This document shows positions 1 to 11,497 of a DNA stretch of 64,000 nucleotides, in pieces. Position 1 is the stretch's first letter. Every line of letters starts with the position of its first letter. The notes beneath the pieces were generated by a model. The model was not told the origin of the DNA and searched no databases. It saw only the letters and a program-made list of their open reading frames with translations. The stretch comes from Ulota crispa (lineage: Eukaryota > Streptophyta > Bryopsida > Orthotrichales > Orthotrichaceae). Location: NCBI GenBank assembly GCA_963920765.1, contig OY987249.1, positions 9,548,817 through 9,612,816 on the forward strand, read 5' to 3'. Made by a program: the position numbers and the translations under genes.

Positions 1-523
1 TTTGGATTGATATGAAATTTTAATCAAACTAACTAGACTAATATGCGCAAATTTTCCAAAAACAAATATTGAAAAAAAAGTTTCTATGAAGAAGTTATAA
101 GCCACCAAAGTTCATTGTAATGCAAAAGTGTGTGGATTTTGAACTTTGAGTTGCTCCCAAACATTCAAGAAAACTTAGATTGACGTGAAGATCTTAACAC
201 GATTACTAGACTTTAAGGGGAACAAAGCCCAACAAATTTTATTGAAAACAAACATTTGATGAAAAAGATACAAGCCTCCAAAGTTGCAGCCATCACAATG
301 CAATGTGGTGAACTCAAATTGACCATGTGAACTTTGAATGGCTTTCACAAAACCAATTTGTCTTAGATTGATTTTAAAATTCTATCATAGAAACTAAACT
401 AATACATGCAACTTTGTCAACAAATTTTACTAAATTTGAACAAAAAACACAAAAGTTAGAGCACTTCAAGTTGCAAAGATGGATTGCTAAAGGACAGAAT
501 TTGTCCCCTTAGGCAATGAGGGG
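1..523. repeat. ~180-bp tandem repeat array ending at a TTAA
   Basis: About 2.7 degenerate copies of a unit near 180 bp. The landmark 'TTAGATTGA' recurs near 3, 178 and 366, each time followed about 50 bases later by 'CAAATTTT' and then by 'AAGCCNCCAAAGTT' or a variant. The array ends in a tail (about 485-523) that resembles the right end of the 944-bp TTAA element at 8231-9174, including 'TTTGTCCCC', and stops exactly at TTAA (524-527). It may therefore be the body of a TTAA-type element that starts outside the window. The unit length is typical of plant satellites. No coding potential is seen. Confidence 0.5.
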
Positions 524-527
524 TTAA

Positions 528-889
528 ACGCCGACACATACAAATATTTGTCCTCTGGCCACTAAAAAACAAGTTGAGTTACAGATAAAAGTTGTTTTTT
601 AGCTAGTTTTTTTGTAGAAATGATCATAGACACATGGTGCATCATGTAAACACAAAAAACAATCTCAACAAATGCACTTGTATTTTTTAATATCCCAAAT
701 TGTGAGAAGATTTAGAGACATGGTGTTAAGTCTCATGCTACCCATCTTGCACTTTTCATGAGGGCACCATGCGCTGTTGACTTTTGCAATTGTAAAAAAC
801 AAAATTTTAATGGATGGGCACTTGCCACACCTCTGTAGGTAGAAACCATTGTAGAGGGCAGGCACGGCCACTCATCCGACGTTCAAGGG
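528..889 (+). mobile_element. TTAA-type non-autonomous element, family F, copy 1 (unoccupied)
   Basis: A 362-bp unit between TTAA at 524-527 and TTAA at 890-893. It aligns end to end with 7956-9266 once the inner insertion there is removed (363 bp). Shared blocks include 'GAGGGCACCATGC' and 'GTTGACTTTTGCAA'. The right end is CGTTCAAGGG, the inverted form of the family end CCCTTGAACG; the left end seems to have lost about 6 bases relative to copy 2. It has no open frame of note. It is the empty-site reference for the nested insertion in copy 2. Confidence 0.65.
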
Positions 890-893
890 TTAA

Positions 894-3321
894 GATGTTG
901 AAACTTGGGATTTGTGACAGTTTCACATTAACCCTTCAAAAACCATCAAACCATATTTTGGTTCAACATAGTGGTTTTTGGCTTATAGAGTAAAATTGCT
1001 TAACAATTTGGAAATTGTTCTTGAAGAATGCTTGTGGTCATAAGAATCTTGCATCCAACCAAGAAAAAAACAATGGAATTGGGTATATGAGTTGATAAAT
1101 AATGGTGTTTATACAACATGGCCTCAAAATACGTACCCATATTTGGTCAAAGATGGATCGAAGCAACAACACAATTTGTCAAACATCCAACAAGGATGGC
1201 ACATTTCAATTGTGTGGTTTAGAAAAACTCAAATTGCTTAAGAAATATGCTTGTATTGTTTTTCTATGGTAGTAGTATAATCATAGTATTTGAAGATCTA
1301 TTGAAATTGTGCTATCATTTCATCTTTTAAATTTGTCATTTCATATTTAGGGCCAATTCTTGATTGGTTTCACCAATTGGATTTTCTATAGCATTTATCA
1401 AAATTCTTGTAGAATTGTTTTAGGGTAGCAAAGAAAATGGGATTTTTTTACACTTTTTCCCATTTAGATACACCTTGTGATTGCTATTTTTATCCATTTT
1501 GTGTGAAACTAGTCTTGTTGGAAAGGTGGGAAAGCCTGCTTTCTAGAAATGTAAGGCTCTTCTCAAGCAAAGCTTGTATGAAGCAGTAAGATTCAAAACC
1601 ACACAAGCATGAAAAACTAAAAATTTTCCACCTACATCTCACTTAATCATTGTAATATTTCACCTCCAATAGTAGATCTAGTTGAAACTTTGATAATTTA
1701 TAGTAAATAAGATGTTATTCCCATTTATACAGTTGGATTATGCAAAGTAGGTCCACATTTTATTCAACTACACATTTCAGTTTACTATCCACGTTTTTGG
1801 TGAATTTTCTGAAAATGTGTGTGGACTTTAAAGAGTTAAGTTACGTCCAACGTCCTTGAAAGTTTAGGCACCGAGAAAGCTGATCTTTGCCCTCCAGAAT
1901 CAGGTCTAACAAAAATGCAGAAACTTAAATTGGAAGCCAACTTATGATACTTTGTTTATTTGAAATGTTCGTTTTTTTAATACTATATTACGCCTAATAT
2001 AAAAAAGGCCAAGAACAAGTTGCATCTAATTGTATTTGATTAATATTTTTGAGACTCTTCTTGAATTCAATTGTGAAACTTTGAAGTTTAAATGAAGGGA
2101 AGGTACTCTTGAAGAAAAAGTTTCTTATACTCTACGACATTCACGTTCAATGCATTTAAAAAAGTCACATATATACAACATATATTTTGTGGTAGAGAAC
2201 ACATTTAGAGCAAGGGCAATTATAGGAGGAGAACATTAAAATCTACCATGCTCTTAATTTAATTGATGTTTATGTACGTGGAGCATCTATTGCAATGCAC
2301 TATAGCAAAAATTACTAGAAAATTTGTCGACAGTGACACTTCCGAATTTACTAAAATGTCCAAATTGACAAAAATATGTCCAAACTAACAAAAAAAGTAT
2401 TTGAATCAAGATGCCATAATTGACAAAAAAATGTCCAAATTGACATTGCTCCCTTATGTGAAACTAGCAACATATAAGTTAATCTTCCAGAGGTAATGCA
2501 CCCTCATGTTGCCTATTGTGGTGATTTTTGTAGGCAAATGAGTTACGCAATTTGGGCAACCTTTCGTATATAATTTGTATAGATTTTAGCCAATGAAATA
2601 CATAGTATGTACCTTAAGTTCAATCATGTGTTGCTCTAACAGCCTTCCTGTGGGACTAAGTTGAATAATCTCCACTATTTTACAAACAATGATATAAGTA
2701 AGGATCTGCTCCTATTTTGAAGTTGATCAAATTTATATCCTTTCAAGGGTTTTGAAGTGAATTAGGGTCTTTGAATCCGATTGTGAATTCAAAACTTCCG
2801 GATTCAATCTCTTTCTGGTAATTTTATTGGTTTCTAACATTTTTTGGCATGGGGAGTTTTTTCACCTTGGCCTCTCAAAAAGGATGTCGTAGCAATTAAG
2901 ACCAATATGGATTTTGAGGCACCCGCCTTTGTACTGTAAAACACCAAGTTAGGGGGATCTTTAGATGAAAAGGGACCAATCAATGCATGGATACTTCAAA
3001 GTATTCTTTTTGGCTCAACAAAGATTACAATTTCCTTGTGCACGGCAACTCCTTCAAAGTCTATATTTTCTTCTACAATTAGTAGGTTGAATAATCAATG
3101 ATGAAGAATTTACTTGTTTTTGCAAACAAGGAGATCTGTTATTGGCTGAAAACTAATGTACCCAATTGGATTAGTGGGAGAAACATGTGGATAGCATGAG
3201 AAAAAAAAACATTGTGTTCCATGGTGATTAAGATTTTGAAGGTCTGGTGGAGATGCCCTTAGTGACCCTTGTTATATAACACTCCACCTAAATTACCCTA
3301 AAGTTCCAATAAAATACCCCA
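894..3321. other. AT-rich intergenic stretch without recognised genes
   Basis: No convincing coding frame. The one recognisable item is a run of degenerate repeats around 2340-2450 built on ATGTCCAAATTGACA, which recurs near 44560-44645 and 59150-59216. The rest looks like decayed repeat DNA. Confidence 0.5.
2340..2450. repeat. Degenerate ATGTCCAAATTGACA repeat cluster
   Basis: Three to four imperfect copies of ATGTCCAAATTGACA with A-rich spacers. Similar clusters lie at 44555-44645 and 59150-59216, so this is part of a dispersed repeat whose ends I could not fix. Confidence 0.45.
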
Positions 3322-4795
3322 CACTAAATAGTGCATTTAAGTTGTCCACACTCATTTCTTTGACATTTTATATTAAAGGTTTTACTTATTGATACTACAA
3401 TAACATTCATCAATGATTATTCCAATAAACAAATTTTAATAACACTAAGGACTCGTCAACAAACAATACTAAGGAAAAACAAACTAGCATTGTCTATGCC
3501 ATAAATCATGTGAAATCCTAATATTTAGAAGATTGCCCATTCCTCTAAGTGACGAGACAATGACTCATGACGTTGTCTTGATGGAAAGTATTCCATCATG
3601 TAGATATTCATAGCTTTATTAAATATGTTTGAATTTCAATAGGTAATATGTTTTGTTTTTGAATTAAATAAAACTATTAAAAGAAACGGATTTGATTTGG
3701 AAAGCGGGAGAGGATAAAAAGATAAGAATCTTGAGTGGAGGTTAAGTACAAGTTAGAAGATGAGCTAATGTGTACTACATACACTTTATTTTAGAAAAAG
3801 ATGAAAAGTAAAGGAAAGTTTCTTTTTAGCAAGTGTGAGTTGAGTGTGAGTGGTAGTTAACTGTCAATAGAGAAAGCTGAACCTTAAAGGGGGGATAACT
3901 CCTGGGTTTGTTGTTGTTGTCTATTGTATTTTTTGTTTATGAAATTTTGAGAGCTTGTTTTGGGTGAAAAGACATTTTTAAACTGTATTTGCAAGTTTTA
4001 TTTGGAGCTAGGATGTAAAAGATATGATTATTTGAATTTGAGAACAGCTAAGCCATATGAGGTAGAAAGGCTGAGACTTTGACAAGCCATAGCTGACATT
4101 TAGTCCATTATTTTGCAACAAGATTTGGAGGGTGTATTCTTCTTTGTCTTAGCTTTCTAGGAAGCTATTGGAGTGTTGAGATTTGAAGCTTTGGGGAGAA
4201 AGTTATGAAGGAGTAAAGGCGTGGAGGTTGGCTGTCTTTTATGAGAGGGAGGCTGTAACTTTGGAGAATCGTAACTTCTAATGAGGTTGATATTTTCTTT
4301 TGAAAATTTTATAGATGATAGCTTGTTGGGTTAGCTTTTCAGATTGTTATCACTCATTGTATTTGGAGGATTTTTGATAGAGTTGTATTGTTTGAAAGTT
4401 TGAGAGATTTTGGAGTTTTCATAGATTTTGGGAGTTTCATAGATTTGGGAGTTTGATAGATTATAGGTCTTGAGACTTTTGGAGGGATTAGGAGAATTGA
4501 AGAGAATCTCATTCTGCAGAGCAACTGCTCTGTAGAATTCCCTTTTTAGAGTCTGTAGAGGAAGAAGCTCTTTTTGGAGAGCAGCTGCTCTCCAAAATTT
4601 TACCTTTGAGTTGGTAGTAGGAGAGGCTCATTCTGCAGAGCAAGTGCTCTATAGAATTTTTGTAGAGTTTGCGTGAAGATTCACCAACCGCACACACAGT
4701 CGCAGCCAAACACCCCGAGTGTTCCCAAGGCGCGCGCCTCTCAACCCGACAACGTAATTTGTCAAGGTAAGGCAACCAAAATGCACTATTTAGTG
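3322..4795. mobile_element. TA-target MITE family T, long chimeric copy T1
   Basis: Bounded by inverted ends: CACTAAATAGTGCATTT at 3322 and its complement ending at 4795, next to TA. The ends match the shorter family members at 4798-5247, 15514-16077 and 56407-56709, but at about 1.47 kb the interior is longer and unrelated. The right subterminal part holds three evenly spaced palindromes (4511-4657). No transposase is seen. The left target dinucleotide is not TA, so the left end may be rearranged. Confidence 0.5.
4511..4657. repeat. Three regularly spaced GAGCAnCTGCTC palindromes
   Basis: Palindromes of 26-28 bp begin at 4511, 4572 and 4630, a spacing of about 60 bp. The middle one (4572-4597) is a perfect 26-bp palindrome centred on CAGCTG; the flanking two differ by a few bases. 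Each is set in related sequence (AGAAT.. or CCAAA..), so they arose by duplication of one hairpin unit. Confidence 0.7.
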
Positions 4796-4797
4796 TA

Positions 4798-5247
4798 TAC
4801 CAAATAGTGCATTTAGGTTGCCTTAATAATTAGGTTGCCTTACCGTGGAAAGTTACCTTATGACTCATGGCTTAATCACTTGGAGGCGCATGTAACTCTT
4901 TAGATACTAGGAATTCACACTGTGTACAACATGGACACCATGGCATTTGTTATTGTTTGCCAAATTATAATTGTCAATAGTGCATTCGCTAATAAATGAA
5001 AGGATAACGCAAGAGTGATGGAAATTTGTCAATTTGTCGCTAGTATGGCTCTAGTCCACCAAAAACAAAATGCGCTAATGGACATTGCTAATTTATTTTT
5101 CAACAAATGTGTTGTTATTGCCAAGGTCTTTAAATGTTGCTTATTACAGTAATTATTGTTGAAAATCACTGTAACAACTGTAAATATTTAAATAGAGTAA
5201 AATGTCAAAAAAAATAGTGTGAGCCAACCTAAATGCACTATTTGGTT
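4798..5247. mobile_element. TA-target MITE family T, copy T2
   Basis: A 450-bp element with inverted ends TACCAAATAGTGCATTTAGG and the complement at 5228-5247, flanked by TA on both sides (4796-4797 and 5248-5249). It abuts copy T1 head to head and shares one TA with it. A TA duplication is the mark of Tc1/mariner-class (Stowaway-like) MITEs. Confidence 0.7.
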
Positions 5248-5249
5248 TA

Positions 5250-5936
5250 GAACACTACGGAGTATTATTTAGCAAAAGAATGGGTCTGGGGGGGTGCGCA
5301 TTCCTAGACACTGAGATTGCCTTGGGGGCACCTCGAAATTTGAAGCGGATGTGGGTGGTGGAGTTTGACCACAGGAATTCGGGCATGTCTTGGATTGTGC
5401 AACACCCCAAGACCCAAGTCTCCCCATTCCACAATTTCTTCTGGATCATTGCCCCCTCTAATAATTTAATTTTGAATTTAATATTAATGTTAGTGGGTAT
5501 AGTAAGGCCACGGAGAAAGAAAAAAGCATCGAATTTTCCTTACCTCGGTAGGAGAGAAAGCAAAGTGATACAACATGGTGGTGATGGTAAAAAGTGTGTA
5601 CATCCATCTCTATTATTGGCAAAATAAAGGAATTTTGACAAGGCCCTTTTCCTTTGGCAAAACAGATGGAGCAGTTTCGAGTAAAATGGGGTTTTGCAAT
5701 ATTGGGAAGGTGCTAGAACGTTAGATTATATTTTTATTTGTTTTTATTGATTTTTGGCTTCAAAACAAAATAAACAATGTTGTGTTTATTATCAGGGCCT
5801 ACGTCTCTTTGCTTAACATGTATGTTTTAAATGAAAGTGAAGTATTTTATTAGATTTCGTCTATATTTATTTTCAGCCTATTTTATAATTAAAAGCTCTT
5901 TTTTGCATAGATTGTAGGATGTAACTGCTGCTTTAG
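5250..5936. other. Gap with an unrecognised open frame
   Basis: A plus-strand frame of 115 codons (5280-5627) is open, but I recognise no domain and its second half is basic and low complexity. A shorter minus-strand frame overlaps it. I see no splice sites or relatives, so I do not call it a gene. Confidence 0.35.
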
Positions 5937-5940
5937 TTAA

Positions 5941-6852
5941 CCCCTAAAGGCCCAAGGAACCCACTTTGGGCTTTATGAGAACTCGGGCAGGCTCTATTAA
6001 CTTCATAATTTGGAAAATTTTCATGAAATTTTTAGGATGGATGCTACTCATCATAATCTACATGTGAAGCTTTATTTCATGTCATTTGGATAAGTATTGC
6101 AAAAGTTAGAAGGCTTTTTCAATTTCAATGTCAAACCGGGCAACAAAAAATATTTTCTATTTTTTTATTAAATTTTTTTATATAATTGTATAGAATGATA
6201 CCTACTCAAAAAATATTGAATCACTCAATTCCAAATAATGAGGTAAGAGTTAAAAGGAGTTTTCTTTTGCAGGCAATGAAGGTAGGAAGAGGGTAGAAAA
6301 AACATATAAAGTTATCCTTTACTCTCAATTTTGAAAGATTACAAATGAAAATGAAAAAGAAAGTTACTAATTGTCTGTTAGAGCATTCTTACCATTGGGA
6401 TTAACAATTTTCAAATTCTTCCAAAACTTATTAGCATATTACTTATATCTTTCATTCATCACTACCTTTCACTTTACAATTTTTGTAAAAATGAATCCAA
6501 TTTTTTTTTGGTTAAACTTTTGTATATACGCTTTCAACCCATTTTCCAACATATTGCAAAAATTGCACAAGAAATACGACATATGTGCTTTTTTCTAAAA
6601 TTTTTGAAAAACAAAACTTCACCTTTTGGAAAGACTAGAAAGGCCTACATTTTGAAGTTTGGGCACATTGATCTTGCAGTTGGTGGGGATATTCATTCTG
6701 AAATTTTGGGGCAACATAGTTGTGCAAGTTAACCAAAAGATCCTGCGGCTGGATTTGTTAAAAAGTAAGTTTCAATGAAGACTTTGACCATGGTTTGAGG
6801 ACTAGCATTTTGAAGTAGTTTTGGGTCTCTAAACACAAAAGAATTTTAGGGG
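5941..6852 (+). mobile_element. TTAA-type element, family B, copy 1
   Basis: A 912-bp element between TTAA at 5937-5940 and TTAA at 6853-6856. It begins CCCCTAAAGG and ends TTTTAGGGG. An inverted copy of almost the same length (911 bp) lies at 23505-24415, with flanks that do not match. In a stretch of about 130 codons the two copies share a reading frame (start MSVRAF.PLGLTIFKFFQ); here that frame is shifted near 6508-6598, while in copy 2 it is open. No transposase domain is recognised in it. Confidence 0.75.
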
Positions 6853-6856
6853 TTAA

Positions 6857-7951
6857 CTTCACCCTTTATTCAAGCAAGTTTGAGAAAAAGTGTTTTTTGA
6901 AATTTGAGCATCGTTGTTTTGCAATTGGTGAGGTTTTCTTCCATGAAAATTTGAAAGATGTTACTTTGGAGAGGTGAATAAAGAGGTTCCAAAGTTGGAT
7001 CGATTCAAAACATATAAAGAAAAAAACAAGGCTCTATCATTGTTTTAGGAAAAAATGTGGGTTGCGGTACTTTTGGCATCAAGCGGCCAAATACTTCATA
7101 GTTCAATCCTAGAGATTTGAAGAGCTTACCTTGGAAGTTTTTGGCGGTTTTGAAAATGCACAAAGACAATATTGATTCTAAGCTTTTCTTAGGAAATTAG
7201 TAGAAATTCCTATTACCATGCTTTGGAATTGAAAGTCTTTTCTTTGCAATAAATAGAGAAAATATTGCAATATTCATAAGCAAATTGTGTTTCCTAATCG
7301 AAAGCAAATTGCAATTAATTCATTTTTGACTTAACTTTCTTAGTTTGGTTGCATACCTTGAAGTCTGCATAAGGCTATGAATCATCTTGTTTTCTTTTGA
7401 TAACAATGGAAAAACAACATGCATTCCTTTTTTATATCAACCCTCATTGATAACAAAAATAGCATAATATTTGCCTTGTTTATTATAAATTCTAAAGTTC
7501 ATAAATGAAAACCATGGCACAAGAATATTCACACTCTTATACGCTTAGGGTTTGACACATGCAATATTTGGATGATAATTGCTCAGGTAGTCAATGCCCT
7601 CAAAATGATCTCTTGACACTACTTGAGCATGTCAAAAAATGACCCTTCAAATCATTATTCATCCTAAGTTCACTGAGCTATATCCTATATTCCACTTGAC
7701 GGTTGGTCAATCAGCTATTTGTGGGGTACACTTGAAGAGTAGGGATGGAAGACAAAAAATTTGAGGGCTTTTTAAAAGTAGATGCAAACATTTGGAGAGT
7801 CAAATATCACATATAAGGCTGTGAATACTCTAAAGCAAGAAGAAAATAGAAAGTTTTACAAATTATTTTTGGACTACGCTACTTTGTGAGTGTAAAACAA
7901 TAAGCCATGAGCAATGCGCCATGATTCTATGAGCGGGAACCAATTTTGAGC
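6857..7951. other. Repeat-derived gap
   Basis: Sequence at about 6870-6970 resembles the interior of the adjacent family B element (around 6640-6720), as if B inserted next to or into an older relative. The remainder up to 7951 shows no gene. Confidence 0.35.
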
Positions 7952-7955
7952 TTGA

Positions 7956-9266
7956 CCCCTAAACGCTAAGGAAGATGTTTTTTGTCCTCCGGCTCCAAAA
8001 AAACATTGTGTATGCTAGGAAAAGGTTGTTTATCATTTGTTTTTTTTTTCCAGAAGTGATCATAAACACGTGGTTCATCATGGAAGGCAAAAAGGTACCT
8101 CATTAGATGCACTCATATTTTTAAGTGTTCCAAATTGTGAGATGATTCAGAGATATAGTGTTAGATCCCAAGCTGCCCTTGTTGCAATTTTCAAGAGGGC
8201 ACCATGCACTGTTGACTTTTGCAACTTTAACCCCTAAAGGACCAGGCCTTTTTTCTTCAAAATCATTAAAAACTGCCACTTTGGGGGAATGAGTAGAAAA
8301 TTAGGGAATTTTTTTTTGTTTTGAAAATTCAACCATAAGATCTTGCCCTAGACTATGGGAGGTACTTGTGGAAATAATTTCAGCTCATTCTAGAAGTAGA
8401 GGAGTGAGATATTGACATTTGAAGTGGAAAATAAGTTTTTTCCCCTGTTGCCCAATCATTTCAGAAGCCTTTGACGGCTCCTTTATCAAAAAAATTGCTC
8501 AACACAAAGTTGAGGTTTATTTTTTCCAAGTAGGAGACCAAGTTAGGTATGTGTGGGAGAATTTTCAAATGAATTGGAGGTGTGGATCATACTTTGTAAA
8601 AGATTGCAATGCCGTAAGGTCATGAGATTTGCATATACACTAGGCAAAATTGGAGGATGTATGTAAAATTCAAAAATGTGGATTACTTTGATCCAAATGG
8701 TAAAAACCAAGGAATCTTAGTCTACTAAAATTTGAAAAAAAAAGTCAACAAAAAATACACAAAGAGCTCAAAAAAGGAAAGCAACAAATTTTACTAGAGG
8801 CAAAAAAGAATGGAGGTTTGGGAGTCCCATACCTACCCGCAAACTAAAACTTCTCATAGGCTTTCATCTCATCAATCAAAATTGAATGATTTAAAGATTT
8901 CTACATTTTTATTAATCTAAAGAACCAATTTCAGATTTTTTTTTTAAATATGCAATTTTGATTTTTTTTGCGCTGCCCACCCTTGCCCTTTTTCAAAAAT
9001 TCTTGCATAACTTCTTCAATAAATGTCCAAATGAAAAAAAAATTAGGTGCCCACGTAGATTTTTGAATTCCCCACCTTCAATAAAAGTTTCAAAAAATCA
9101 CAAAAAGTAAATTAGATGTAGGTACATGCCCAAAATCCATTTGTCCCCCGAGGGAACAGTTGGTCCTTTAGGGGTTAAGAAATAATATTACAACTGCTAG
9201 GTACTTCCATAATAGTGTAAACATTGTAGCAGGGCTAGTCATGGTGACCAACCCGATGTTTAAGAG
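7956..9266 (+). mobile_element. TTAA-type element, family F, copy 2, interrupted
   Basis: Starts CCCCTAAACGC after TTGA (7952-7955) and ends before TTAA (9267-9270). With the inner element (8231-9174) and one TTAA removed it is 363 bp, matching the uninterrupted copy at 528-889. Confidence 0.7.
8231..9174 (+). mobile_element. TTAA-type element, family C, copy 1, nested in family F
   Basis: A 944-bp element starting CCCCTAAAGGACCA and ending TGGTCCTTTAGGGG, a perfect 14-bp terminal inverted repeat, with TTAA on both sides (8227-8230, 9175-9178). The unoccupied site is seen in the family F copy at 528-889. A second family C copy is at 59646-60572. The interior is AT-rich and has no long open frame, so it is non-autonomous. 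The target and the CCCC start fit piggyBac-type elements; Kolobok and Sola3 are alternatives. Confidence 0.85.
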
Positions 9267-9270
9267 TTAA

Positions 9271-10403
9271 ATATATGGAAAAACTAGAAAAACACTAAGT
9301 TTTTTAGAGATAAAAGTTTAAAACACACAATTTTAGGGCCCTATATATGGTTATAGGTGAAATTTAGTATTTCAACAAAAAAAACTAGGCTCAAGGTTCA
9401 TGGATCTCCGCTCTTAGTATAGCATTCCCCAATCCATGTTTATCTCTGGGTCATAGAGAGCCAACTTTCTCATCCATGATCATTTCCAATAGTGTAAAGT
9501 GAATTTATATCGGGCCCTTGGAGGTTTTATCATTTATTCTACTCTCTTCTTCATTTTGTCTTTCTTATTATTTTTCATTCCCTCTCTCTTTTCTATACAT
9601 CTTTTGGTAGATCAAAAATTTTGGATGCCAAGAAATGGAGGAAGAAACTTGTAACCAAAATGACTACATTATTTACTATTAAAGCTATAACCAATAATAT
9701 ATAAAGTGAAGAATACAAAAAATTGTCCATGCCATTGTTTTTGTGTATTCCTACAATGGAATCCGTTGCAAGAAATATAATGTTAAACAAAAAATTCATT
9801 TATTACAATAAGTATTCCAATGAGTCTTAATTACAACAATAAAATTGAAATTATTGCAATCAACTCATTTATTGCAATAAAAAAACATTATATCCATAGA
9901 AATTGTGTTAACTGCAATAAAATAATAGAAAAACAACAAGCTCGATAGTAAATAGCATTAAAAAATTAGTAAAAATAGGCCAATTAAATTTTGGGATGGT
10001 TTAGTCACCCTAAAAACTGGCCAAAGAACCTTTTGAGGTTGTTTCAATTAAAAATTTGGGTGTCCATGAAACCTTATCCATTTTATAGCATGTAGGATTA
10101 CACGTCATTTTATCATTTGTTTTGAGCCTTGGTCACTCTTCAATATTGAGGCTACTGTAAAGCAAACTTGGACCATCTCCTTCTCCTCCAATCACACAAT
10201 GCTCTAAGTGCTTTGGGTTAGAGCCATTATTCCTATACTAATAATGGTATTTAGTGTTGGCAACACTAATTACAAATTACAACACTCAATTTCAACAAAA
10301 GCACTAGTGATGTTATCAACACTAAATGTCAATATAATCACTATTTTTCAACTAAATTACCACCAAAAAATGTAAATTAGTACCATAACAATTTAACCCA
10401 TAC
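9271..10403. other. AT-rich gap without genes
   Basis: Only low-complexity AT-rich sequence and short fragments. The stretch about 10205-10403, with repeated 'CAACACTAA' runs, resembles 11370-11480 on the far side of the palindrome, suggesting that one older repeat was split by it. Confidence 0.35.
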
Positions 10404-10406
10404 TAA

Positions 10407-10926
10407 GAGCATTGCTAATGCAACCGTAACCATGCCCGGTATAACAAACCCGTTTGTTTTAAATAATAAAATTAATTGTGATATAAATTTATATGATTTG
10501 AATGGCATGACTTTTCTTGTTGTAAAAACACAATAATATTTAGGTTTGGGGTTTAGGGTGATCTAGATATATGGCATCAAATGTTAGCTAGCTTCCAAAA
10601 AATTTAGAGGCCTCACCAGATCAAGCCTTTAGAGGGAAAAATCAGCCAAGGGCACGGTATAAACGGTCACTTATACCTTGCCCTTGGCTGATTTTTCCCT
10701 CTAAAGGCTTGATTTGGTGATGCCTCTAATTTTTTTGGAAGCTAGCTAACATTTGATGCCATATATCTAGATCACCCTAAACCCCAAACCTAAATATTAT
10801 TGTGTTTTTACAACAAGAAAAGTCATGCCATTCAAATCATATAAATTTATATCACAATTAATTATTAATTGAAAAAAAAACGGGGTTGTTATATCGGGCC
10901 TAATTACAATTGCATTGGCAACGCTC
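10407..10926. mobile_element. 520-bp near-perfect palindrome, Harbinger/Tourist-like MITE
   Basis: The two halves are inverted copies around a centre near 10666 with a loop of about 8 bases (ACGGTCAC). Only scattered mismatches and small indels separate the arms, which run out to the ends GAGCATTGCTAATGCAA (left) and GAGCGTTGCCAATGCAA (right, complement). TAA flanks both sides (10404-10406 and 10927-10929), the 3-bp target typical of PIF/Harbinger. If transcribed it would fold into one long hairpin of about 255 bp, the form that feeds small-RNA production in plants. Confidence 0.8.
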
Positions 10927-10929
10927 TAA

Positions 10930-11494
10930 GGGCATCTCCAATCCAGCCAGAAAATAGGCTCTGGAAAACCTGTCAGCTCGTGTCTGATGCCGGCTCTCTT
11001 ACAGAGCAGGGCCATTTTCCAATCCACCACCTCCCAATGCACATACTTTATGACACTCACTAAACATAGTATTTTAATTGTTCATACTTTTTTAAGTGCG
11101 TATGAGAGGAGATTAGTGTCAGAAATTTCTGAAATTGCCTGAGATTGCGTTAGAGTCAAAGTTGGAGTAATGTGCATGACTCTCCAAATAGTGAAAATAT
11201 GCAGGGGAGGGGCTCTTATGTGGGGAGCCCTGAAAAATACAATATGGTTTAACTGTTGCAATGGAGCCCATGTTTTTGCTCAAGTCCGGCTTAAAGCATT
11301 GCACAAGCTTTTGCTTGCCTCTCTTACGGCTGCATTGGGGATTCCTTAAGATTGTATCTAGTATGAACACTAATTGTCAACACAAACAATAATTTTCAAC
11401 CAAACGAAAACTAGAGTGAGTCAAATGATGAGGTAAACAGCAATATTAGTACCACAACACTAAATATCACTATTAATACAGTGTAAAGAGGCCC
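10930..11494. mobile_element. Possible second TAA-target element
   Basis: Begins GGGCATCTCCAATCC right after the TAA that ends the palindrome and may end at GCCC (11491-11494) before another TAA (11495-11497). The start is the common 'GGGCATCTCCAA' end of plant Harbinger/hAT MITEs. The right end match is short, so the boundary is weak. Confidence 0.3.
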
Positions 11495-11497
11495 TAA

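Noticed and set aside
5280-5627. 115-codon frame as a host gene
   Set aside because: No recognised domain, overlapping opposing frame, and no splice or promoter support.
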